Assembly (NCBI GenBank): GCA_013286765.1
Contig: JABDFB010000028.1
Span: 1-21,897, forward strand
DNA from: Deltaproteobacteria bacterium
Lineage (GTDB): Bacteria > Bdellovibrionota > UBA1018
DNA: 21,897 nt
Direction: 5' to 3'
The notes below the pieces were generated by a model, which did no database searches, was not told where the DNA came from, and worked only from the letters and a program-made list of their open reading frames with translations. Below, one piece after another: positions 8,045 through 14,186 of this stretch (the stretch's first letter is position 1; each line of letters starts with the position of its first letter). The position numbers were made by a program, and so were the translations under genes.

Positions 8045-9172
8045 GTGCTTTCATTTACGATTAATCCAAATTTGATACAGAGCTTAATCGAGCTTCAGGC
8101 TAAGTTTGCCTTAAATTACAATAAGTTAAATTCACTTGGATCTGACGAACGAGACTATATTCACCGTAACGTGCGGATCAGTATGATTGGGGCATCTACC
8201 CGAATTGAAAACGCGATACTAACTGACAATGAAATTAGCTGGATGGATACCATTCTGACCCAGGATGGAAAAACGACGGCTTTTCAAAATCAGAAGCAAC
8301 ATATAGAAGCAAAGTTCTCCAAGGACCGCGAGCGTAGCATTGAAGAAGTTGCGGGCTGCCGGGCGATGCTTTCCATTATTTATGAACAAGCAAAGGATAT
8401 GCTTCCCTTAACGGAATCGCATATACGAGGATTACATTCAGAACTCCTCCGGTACTATGAAAAATCGAACCACTACCGAGGGCAATACAAGAAGAATTCC
8501 AACTCAGTTGCGGAAGTAAATCATCAAACGGGAACTCAAAAGGATGTTTTTAAAACCGCCGATCCAGGGCCTATTACAAAGGTCGCAATGACGGATTTGG
8601 TTGAGTGGTACAACCAAGCCATCGGCGAAGAGCCTTGGATACTTGGGACCGCGGTTGAATTTGTTTTTCGTTTCTTAGCTATACATCCATTTCAAGATGG
8701 AAATGGAAGATTAGGACGCGGACTCTTTCTGCTCAGTCTTCTTCAGTGTCCGAATGAACACATTGCGTTTGTTTCTCGATATCTTGCAATCGATCGTCAC
8801 ATTGAGAAAAACAAAGAGGAATACTATCTCGTTCTTCAGCGGTGCTCAGATGGAAAGTTTAAAGAAAATCCAAAAAAATATCGTATTGAAATTTTTCTTC
8901 AGTTCATGATTAAAGTCTTGAATCAAGCGTTCAAAGATATTGAACACTATCAAAAAAAATTCAATCTATTTATAAATCTAGCTCCTTCGGCGTTGACTGT
9001 TCTCGAATGTTTTAAAGATGAGCCTGAAATGAGATTGAAAACCTCGGATCTTGTTTCCAAGACAGGATTGCCGAGAAGAACCGTGAGTAATGCCTTGGAG
9101 TCCTTACACGAAGCGGGGTTTATTCAGAGATATGGTCAAGGTCCTGGGGTAAGGTACCAGATTATTTTTTGA
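8045..9172 (+). CDS. Class II Fic-domain protein (probable AMP transferase) with C-terminal winged helix
   Basis: Fic proteins usually transfer AMP from ATP to hydroxyl groups of target proteins, altering their activity. This 375-residue protein has the complete core motif HPFQDGNGRLGR (214-225, catalytic H214). Its N-terminal inhibitory helix carries S51-x3-E55-N56 (STRIEN), matching the class II [S/T]xxxE[G/N] rule in which the Glu blocks productive ATP binding. The C-terminus (about 331-375) is a winged-helix region, LKTSDLVSKTGLPRRTVSNALESLHEAGFI, as in many Fic proteins thought to repress their own gene. The start is GTG at 8045 without a ribosome binding site, directly behind an operator-like array. 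The next in-frame ATG would remove the inhibitory helix region. No antitoxin-like partner gene is adjacent, consistent with built-in inhibition. Confidence 0.92.
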   Translation: MLSFTINPNLIQSLIELQAKFALNYNKLNSLGSDERDYIHRNVRISMIGASTRIENAILTDNEISWMDTILTQDGKTTAFQNQKQHIEAKFSKDRERSIEEVAGCRAMLSIIYEQAKDMLPLTESHIRGLHSELLRYYEKSNHYRGQYKKNSNSVAEVNHQTGTQKDVFKTADPGPITKVAMTDLVEWYNQAIGEEPWILGTAVEFVFRFLAIHPFQDGNGRLGRGLFLLSLLQCPNEHIAFVSRYLAIDRHIEKNKEEYYLVLQRCSDGKFKENPKKYRIEIFLQFMIKVLNQAFKDIEHYQKKFNLFINLAPSALTVLECFKDEPEMRLKTSDLVSKTGLPRRTVSNALESLHEAGFIQRYGQGPGVRYQIIF

Positions 9173-9212
9173 CTTTACAAGGCCTTCTGTCTAGACGTTA
9201 AGCGTTAAGACT

Positions 9213-10022
9213 TCAATCTTTTTCGAAGGCCGATGGAGCTTCCAATCTGGCTGCGACTACTAAACGGAGGGCATCTTGAAATTTTTTTCCCTCGCCTAAA
9301 AGTTTTGCTTTGTAGCGACGTTCGTAGTGTTCTTCAAAAATTTGTATTCTTCCTTGTATATCGCGCTGAAATCGGAATGTATTTGATTCTCCACCAATTC
9401 TCGTGATTTGCTTCATGACTTTCCCAAGTTCCTGCAATTTGGACTTCAGTCCTATGCTTCCGTAAATATCCCCGGGCATATCTTGGCAGCTGGTTTTTGT
9501 GGACAAATACACAGCTTGTTCAGTTGCTTTAAGGATATCCTCATTCACCGAATCCTCATAACCCTGTGTTGATTGTATTCCTACAAGATATAGGAATCTC
9601 ACCCCATCTAACTCATGAGTGCTTTTCCCAAAAAATTCCAAAGAACTGTCCCACAATATTTCATCAAGAAACGACTCTGGTTCCAGATAGGGTAATACGA
9701 GAGTATTTACGATACTGGACACGGGAATATGGGGCTCCAGAGCTGGTGCTAATGTACTAAGGTAGAGACTATGGGAGGGTCCTTTTTGTTCAGGATCCAT
9801 CTCTAATGAAGGAGGTGTGCCAGTCGTCTCTTCTCTTTTTCTCTTCTTAGAAGAAGTTGTACTGCCTTGATCTGCAGCCCAGATTGGTTCGGATACCAAT
9901 AGTACCCCTAAAAGAATAAAAACCGCTCTTTTCGTGATATACTTCCAACTAGCTGTAAACAATAGTAGTTGCTTATAGCTGTGACTTTGAGTTTCTAGAT
10001 CTTTAAAATGTGGTATTTGCAT
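9213..10022 (-). CDS. Exported protein of unknown function with NLS-like basic cluster (candidate effector)
   Basis: 269 residues, no family recognised. The start is well supported by AAGGAG just upstream of the ATG. A hydrophobic segment (about 33-48, AVFILLGVLLVSEPIWA) ending in A-A-D looks like a signal peptide, but it is preceded by about 31 residues, an unusually long n-region. Right after the predicted cleavage site comes KKRKR (59-63) in a Ser/Thr/Glu-rich segment, which resembles a eukaryotic nuclear localisation signal. The rest is mixed helical with a Lys/Arg-rich C-terminal third. The signal core resembles that of the OTU-type gene at 10707-11647 (VFI-L--LLVS-P) and the two genes share their promoter region. 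This points to a family of exported effectors with common control. A role in host or prey interaction is inference only. Confidence 0.75.
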   Translation of the reverse strand: MQIPHFKDLETQSHSYKQLLLFTASWKYITKRAVFILLGVLLVSEPIWAADQGSTTSSKKRKREETTGTPPSLEMDPEQKGPSHSLYLSTLAPALEPHIPVSSIVNTLVLPYLEPESFLDEILWDSSLEFFGKSTHELDGVRFLYLVGIQSTQGYEDSVNEDILKATEQAVYLSTKTSCQDMPGDIYGSIGLKSKLQELGKVMKQITRIGGESNTFRFQRDIQGRIQIFEEHYERRYKAKLLGEGKKFQDALRLVVAARLEAPSAFEKD

Positions 10023-10190
10023 TTTAATCTCCTTGGTTAGTGGTCAACGAGCGGAGATTTACATAGATTAACGGTGTTAACATTGACGTAGATCAATATT
10101 TTTATATTATTTTAGGGGAAAAATGAAGATTCCAAAAATACCCATTCCTCAAGTCATTCTAGATATTTTTAACAAAGAGGGAACTACCAA
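10023..10190. repeat. Divergent promoter region, copy 1 of a duplicated segment
   Basis: This spacer and the first codons of the Crp/Fnr-like gene align by eye over about 160 bases with 11648-11812. Shared stretches include TTGGTTAG, CGGAGATTTAC, the FNR-like box, ATTTTTATAT, AATGAAGATTC, ATTCCTCAAGT and TCTAGATATTTT. The order and spacing relative to the leftward gene start are preserved. Copy 1 flanks two intact genes, so it is the better candidate for the functional version. Sequence identity was judged by eye and not computed. Confidence 0.8.
10083..10096. promoter_or_regulatory. FNR/CRP-like box 1
   Basis: TTGACGTAGATCAA matches the FNR/Anr consensus TTGAT-N4-ATCAA at nine of ten defined positions. 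It lies 61 bp from the start of the leftward exported-protein gene and 27 bp from the rightward regulator gene. On the leftward strand a hexamer TAAATC, present in both copies of the duplicated segment, sits where a -10 would be if the box were centred near -41, the classic activating position. For the regulator gene the box lies close to a TATATT (10103-10108), which would suit self-repression. The box is seen directly; its use by the adjacent regulator is inferred. Confidence 0.65.
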
Positions 10191-10674
10191 AAAACTGAAG
10201 AATAAGGACCACCTTGTTCAAGAAGGGGAAGTTCCGGACCAGTGCTACCTTTTGGAACGAGGAGTTCTTCGTTACTATTTTTGCACAGAAGATGGTGACG
10301 AAGTTACCCGGGTCTTTATAAAGCAGGTGGATATTCCACTTGCCTATCGATTTTTTTCTGAAGAGCTAAAGCCATCGGGAAGCTTCTATTCAATTCAATC
10401 CCTAGGCCAAAGTACCTTAAAGTCTGTACCTTGGAAGTCCCTGGAGAGTCTTATTCAGCGGAACCATGAGGCTGCTCTCTTTTTCTTGAAGAAAAACGAA
10501 GAGATCTATTTCTACCGTGAACGTTCTTTGAGACGAAGTACTAAAATGATTTCTGAGAATTACCGGGAATTTTTAGATGATTATTCAGAAATTCTGTCAA
10601 ATGTTAATGATAGAATCATCGCGAGTTACCTCAATGTGTCTCCGGAAAGTCTGAGTCGTATTAAGAAGAAATAG
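10123..10674 (+). CDS. Crp/Fnr-family transcriptional regulator
   Basis: 183 residues. Residues about 25-110 form a cyclic-nucleotide-binding-like beta roll (HLVQEGEVPDQCYLLERGVLRYYF, then VTRVFI). A long helix follows, and the C-terminus is a helix-turn-helix with IIASYLNVSPESLSRIKKK, the IAxYLxxxPExLSRI pattern typical of the shorter Crp relatives. The phosphate-binding RSA-type motif for cAMP is not evident, so the ligand is unknown. No Fe-S cysteine cluster is present, so oxygen sensing by an FNR mechanism is unlikely. A strong AGGGGAA ribosome binding site precedes the ATG. It is divergent from the exported-protein gene and convergent with the OTU-type gene. FNR-like boxes before both genes make it the obvious candidate regulator of both. 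A decayed second copy begins at 11746. Confidence 0.88.
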   Translation: MKIPKIPIPQVILDIFNKEGTTKKLKNKDHLVQEGEVPDQCYLLERGVLRYYFCTEDGDEVTRVFIKQVDIPLAYRFFSEELKPSGSFYSIQSLGQSTLKSVPWKSLESLIQRNHEAALFFLKKNEEIYFYRERSLRRSTKMISENYREFLDDYSEILSNVNDRIIASYLNVSPESLSRIKKK

Positions 10675-10706
10675 ATTGATGATCTTTAGCCAAGGTTTTG
10701 AATTTT

Positions 10707-11647
10707 TTACTGCTTGACGGTTTTCTTTCTCTCCTGTCTTAATGGTATGAAATGGTCATTAACGTTTCCGATTTGAATAAGACGATCTGGTGCAACTGAG
10801 AATTTCTTGCTGGGACCGAAAAAATAGAGTTGATTAAGGGAGTCCTGAACTTTTTGAATTTCATCTGAATCTTTCAGTTTTTTTATGGCTTTCAGATTCG
10901 CAATCGTCTCAGCCCGATCTAATACACCGTTGGAATAGATTTGAATTTGGACATTATAGATCTGAGCTAAGATTTCCCCCTCGATGTGTGGACGACCCCA
11001 CTCAGGCAATGGAGAACCATTAGCCTTGGCTCTTTCAAATGTGGTTGGAAGTCGTTTCAAATATTCAGCATAATCTTCTTCGTTAAAGGTACCGCTTTTC
11101 TGAGTTCTTCTATTTTGACTTTGACACCCAATTTTTCTAGGCCTTGGCTAAAGGCATGATAGAAGCAATCACCATCGTCAGTAGTTAATCCCAATTCTAG
11201 GCCCTCTTTAGCAAGGCTGTCCTGCATTTTTGTGAGGATCCAATCCTTGAATACCGGTACTTCTTCTGAGTTAGAGATGCTTTCACTGTCAGAGTCCCAA
11301 TTTGCGAGATCAGTTTCCGCATCTTCATCTCCCCATTCTACTGTCTCGAGTTCAGTTTCAAAAGCGTCAGTGGAATAGTCAGCTAGAGGTTTTTGTTCCT
11401 CAGTCTTCTTTTTTAGAGAGAATGAAGTTTGATTGGCTTGCTCTTGGTTACATTTTGATTCCGCCAACAGTGGTTGGAAAAAACGAGGACTAATCTGGTT
11501 TTCAATTACAAGCTGTATTGGATCGGTAGAGTTCTTTGTTTTGCTAAGTGCTGAGGACTTCGAGGGAGCTTCATGTCCGGCTCTTGTTTCCATCGCCAGG
11601 GAAGGTTGAGATACTAGTAGTATGAATAAAATTATAAAAACTTGCAT
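10707..11647 (-). pseudogene. OTU-type cysteine protease with signal peptide, interrupted by a -1 frameshift
   Basis: Two overlapping frames together encode an OTU-like deubiquitinase-type protease. The first (11057-11647) has a signal peptide (about 1-18, FIILFILLVSQPSLA), an acidic linker (about 95-130) and the catalytic block DDGDCFYHAF with C161. The second (10707-11060) has WGRPHIEGEILAQIYNVQIQIY and the catalytic His block NDHFIPL. The frames meet near 11096-11099, an AAAA run on the coding strand. One extra A there joins ELRK to SGTFNEEDYAEYLK and gives about 313 residues. The start has a strong AAGGAGT site. OTU proteases cleave ubiquitin chains, which bacteria lack, so a secreted version would act on a eukaryotic target. 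The break may be decay, sequencing error or -1 slippage. The protease assignment is good; activity is unproven. Confidence 0.75.
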
Positions 11648-11812
11648 GATCTACTCCTTTGGTTAGCTTCAGTAGACGGAGATTTACCAAGGTGGAGATT
11701 AGAGGCATTGACCTAGATCAACATTTTTATATTTTTGGTGGAAGAATGAAGATTCTACGAACATACATTCCTCAAGTGTGTCTAGATATTTTAAAAAAAT
11801 GGACTGCAAGAA
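11648..11812. repeat. Divergent promoter region, copy 2 of the duplicated segment
   Basis: Counterpart of 10023-10190. It keeps the ribosome-binding region of the leftward gene, the FNR-like box at the same distance from that gene start, and the first part of the regulator reading frame. After about 11812 the similarity to the intact regulator is lost, so the duplication ends there or the rest was deleted. Confidence 0.8.
11708..11721. promoter_or_regulatory. FNR/CRP-like box 2
   Basis: TTGACCTAGATCAA, again TTGAC-N4-ATCAA, differs from box 1 by one base in the spacer. It lies 61 bp from the OTU-type gene start, exactly as box 1 does from its leftward gene. The regulator on its right is decayed, so a conserved box here suggests selection for control of the OTU-type gene by the surviving regulator, though recent duplication could also explain it. 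Confidence 0.62.
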
Positions 11813-11874
11813 AACTGAACTGCATCCGACAAAACTTTTTTCAATCATTATTTTATCGAAATTATTGTCAATAA
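11746..11874 (+). pseudogene. Truncated remnant of a second Crp/Fnr-like regulator gene
   Basis: An ATG with the same upstream context as the regulator at 10123 opens a 42-codon frame, MKILRTYIPQVCLDILKKW, that parallels MKIPKIPIPQVILDIFNKE of the intact gene. Similarity fades after about 25 residues and the frame stops at 11874. Neither the nucleotide-binding roll nor the helix-turn-helix is present. This is best explained as the leftover 5' end of a duplicated regulator gene. Expression as a short peptide is possible but there is no evidence for it. Confidence 0.7.
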
Positions 11875-12037
11875 AATAAGTGGTTGAAGCATAACATACG
11901 GAAGTTGCAGATCCCAAAACACAACTAACAAGATCTCTTGACCCAAATCCAAATCTCATGTTATCGGGGTCCAAATAAAAAAATCGGAGAAGAAATTTTT
12001 CTAAATTCTTCGGTTAAGACGTACGAGGTATTAAAAT
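11875..12037. other. AT-rich spacer between the regulator remnant and the next gene
   Basis: No further regulator-like sequence is recognisable here. The stretch ends with a GAGG element (12025-12028) serving the gene at 12038. A minus-strand frame crosses it but has no recognisable family or good start. I see no terminator hairpin. Confidence 0.4.
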
Positions 12038-13069
12038 ATGAATTTGGCTAAAATGATCTCAATCCAGAGTAAGCGTGTGCTTACAGCAGCGACTCTATTT
12101 TGCGCTTTGCTTGCCCAAACCGGATTTGCTGATTTAGCAAACATAACGGCCGTAGTAGACATACCTATCAGTCCAACGATGAATAACAGCGCTAACCAGA
12201 TTAACGTAATTACTCCACCTAGCCCTTTGTTTCCTTCGCAGGGAGCTGTTAATGAGCAAGGTACAGGTACGAGCTCTCAATCTGCTTTTCCAACTCTTCC
12301 TTCTTTGCTTAAGCCTATGGATGGTTTGGCCCCACCCCCACCGCAACAAGAACCAGAAAATCCCCTGGGACCACTTGCAAAGTTAGTTGGCGTTTGGACA
12401 AGTTCAGGAGGATCTCTGCGTATCCCAGGAAATTTGTATGATAATTCCTATAGTGGCAATAACGGTAACGGAAGCGGAGGTTACTCGTCTTCCAATTCTG
12501 CTAGTAGTTCTGCTGGTAATTCCGCTGGCTCTTACGATAGTGGCAGCTATAGTGACAACGGAGTTATTTCCGACGATGGATACCCTTCATCGCAAGTTTC
12601 TTTTTCCGAACGGATCGTTTTTCAAGTCATTCCCACCCAGACGAACGGTTCACAAGTCCTTAATGGTCTTAGCTATACTGAAACTGCTTACCGCTCGGGT
12701 GAAGTGATACCTTTTCACCAGGAAACTGGTTATTGGCTTTGGGATAAGAGTGCGAAACAAGTGATTCGAGTAACAGCACTTCCAAGAGGAATAGCATTTA
12801 CTGCCGGAGGCTCGGCCCAGCCAGATGCAATTTTCCAACTGAACCCAACTACTTTCACACTCACTGCGACCGCAGGTAGCAGCGCTTATGGCATTTCTTC
12901 GAATCTGTACCTTGATGCAAATGCAAAACCGTTGAGTTACACATTAAATGTGACAATTGCAAAAGACGGTAGCAGCTTCAACTACACAGAAGTAATGCCA
13001 ATTCAGTTTAAGGGCACAGATAGACCTTTCAAACACTGGGTAATCAATACCTTAATCAAATCTCAATAG
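12038..13069 (+). CDS. Exported protein with probable heme-binding (nitrobindin/THAP4-like) beta-barrel domain
   Basis: 343 residues. A signal peptide (about 1-31, core TAATLFCALLAQTGFA) is followed by a Pro/Ser/Gln-rich linker to about 110. From about 113 the pattern fits the THAP4/nitrobindin-like barrel: LAKLVGVWTSSGG, then FSERIVFQV, LNGLSYTETAYRSGEVIPFHQETGYWLWD, VIRVTALPRGIAFTAGG and a final LSYTLNVTIAKDG strand. Known nitrobindins are small cytosolic heme barrels acting on peroxynitrite and NO. Here the first strand pair is separated by an insert of about 45 residues rich in Gly, Ser, Asn and Tyr (about 134-182), and the protein is exported. The assignment rests on motif order only, and I cannot identify the heme-ligating His. 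GAGG precedes the ATG; ATG at 12053 is an alternative start. Confidence 0.65.
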   Translation: MNLAKMISIQSKRVLTAATLFCALLAQTGFADLANITAVVDIPISPTMNNSANQINVITPPSPLFPSQGAVNEQGTGTSSQSAFPTLPSLLKPMDGLAPPPPQQEPENPLGPLAKLVGVWTSSGGSLRIPGNLYDNSYSGNNGNGSGGYSSSNSASSSAGNSAGSYDSGSYSDNGVISDDGYPSSQVSFSERIVFQVIPTQTNGSQVLNGLSYTETAYRSGEVIPFHQETGYWLWDKSAKQVIRVTALPRGIAFTAGGSAQPDAIFQLNPTTFTLTATAGSSAYGISSNLYLDANAKPLSYTLNVTIAKDGSSFNYTEVMPIQFKGTDRPFKHWVINTLIKSQ

Positions 13070-13099
13070 CGTAAATTTAGTAGTTTCAGATGATTGATT

Positions 13100-13133
13100 A
13101 GGCCGGAGCTAGTACAAACTCCGGCCTGATTTT
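13100..13133 (+). terminator. Rho-independent terminator
   Basis: A perfect 9-bp stem AGGCCGGAG (13100-13108) / CTCCGGCCT (13119-13127) with a 10-base loop is followed by GATTTT. It lies about 30 bases after the stop at 13069, between convergent genes. The T-tract is short; on the opposite strand the tract is also poor, so bidirectional use is possible but weak. Confidence 0.75.
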
Positions 13134-13162
13134 GACGTAGAACGGGTTGTTGTCGTAACTGG

Positions 13163-13798
13163 TTAATCTGGATAAACAACTTCAACTATCGGACCCATCG
13201 CTCGTTTCAGACTTCCAACGGTAAGGGCGGAGTCAGGGGAACGAAAATCGGAGGTATGCATCCCGACTTGAAAGACGGGATCTCGTCGTTTATTTCGATC
13301 GTTATCCCACAGTGTAAGCCACTCGCCATTGTCCGAAGAAGCAAAGGCCTCGCCGGTGATCAATTTGACAATACCCCAAGCCGTGTAAATTCCCGTTTCG
13401 GCCTGTTCTTTATTTTCAAAGGCCAAACCAACACGAAGCTGCACAAATAGTCCATTTTCATACAATTTAGGACAGGTAGTGCTTTTATAATATTGACTCT
13501 TGATTTCGCCATCTTGAAAATAAACGTCGACGGTTTCTCTGAGAGATGTTTCTCCTATTTTCGCAAAGTAAAAATCGGACTTAATATCGTACTCAGCCTT
13601 CTCTTTTAACCTTCTTTGTTCCCAGCTCATCAAGCAATCAGGATTTACTTTAAACGGCTTGATATGAACCACCTGATCAACGCCGTTAGCATCCTTCCTT
13701 CCAAAGCGCACTTCATCGCCTACCGGTCTATCTGCCTTGGCACTTCCCACGGTCGAAGAAAAAATGCATAAAATAAAAAATAATATTTTAGTCTTCAT
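13163..13798 (-). CDS. Exported protein of unknown function
   Basis: 211 residues with a clear signal peptide (MKTKILFFILCIFSSTVGSAKA, cleavage near residue 22). No family recognised. The mature part mixes beta-strand-like segments (VVHIKPFKV, SDFYFAKIG, TVDVYFQDG, LFVQLRVGLAF) and contains two Cys residues (C55, C109) that could pair in the periplasm. An AGGAGTGGG element upstream of the ATG supports the start. It stands alone: convergent with the gene at 12038 and divergent from the region before 14187. Periplasmic or secreted location is inferred from the signal peptide; no lipobox is seen. Confidence 0.8.
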   Translation of the reverse strand: MKTKILFFILCIFSSTVGSAKADRPVGDEVRFGRKDANGVDQVVHIKPFKVNPDCLMSWEQRRLKEKAEYDIKSDFYFAKIGETSLRETVDVYFQDGEIKSQYYKSTTCPKLYENGLFVQLRVGLAFENKEQAETGIYTAWGIVKLITGEAFASSDNGEWLTLWDNDRNKRRDPVFQVGMHTSDFRSPDSALTVGSLKRAMGPIVEVVYPD

Positions 13799-14186
13799 AG
13801 GTTTTTCCCACTCCTAGACCCACTATTAAAATAAAATTTGTTAAAAGCCAAATAGATATTTTTCAAAATGGGATATAGAATTTAAAAAGGATTTTTGTCT
13901 CGAGACGTCTTGGTATTACATAGAATCGAGATTGTCATTGCCTGGATCATGAGAATCACAGGGCCACTCTTCTCCGGAAAGTCCGAGTCGTCTTCAAAAG
14001 AAATAGATTACCAATTTAAAAATCTGCGATACTATTATTCTGAAAGTAATAGCTGCAAAGTGGGTATTGCCAAAGAAACGAAACTACACGGCACGATCAA
14101 AGCAAGCGAACTTCTCCGTAGTTAACAGCAACGCGGCTCAAAGACTATCACCAGCTTTACATCGTTGTTGACTCAAGGGGGATGCT
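13799..14186. other. 388-base spacer without a convincing gene
   Basis: This holds the probable promoters of the divergent genes on both sides. A TTG-started frame of 76 codons (13895-14125) crosses it but has no ribosome binding site or recognisable family. Small structures are a GTCTCGAGAC palindrome starting near 13896 and a CTATTA/TAATAG hairpin near 14032-14052. An AAGGGGG element at its end serves the next gene. Confidence 0.5.

Noticed and set aside
10675..10706. Terminator between the convergent regulator and OTU genes
   Set aside because: There is a T-run but no hairpin stem that I could find.
11699..11974. Minus-strand frame of about 91 codons across the regulator remnant
   Set aside because: It crosses the FNR-like box and the remnant, has no ribosome binding site and no recognisable family, although part of it (around FGFGSRDLVSCVLGSA) looks somewhat protein-like.
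13895..14125. 76-codon frame with a TTG start
   Set aside because: No ribosome binding site, no family and no clear coding character; kept only as a note on the spacer.
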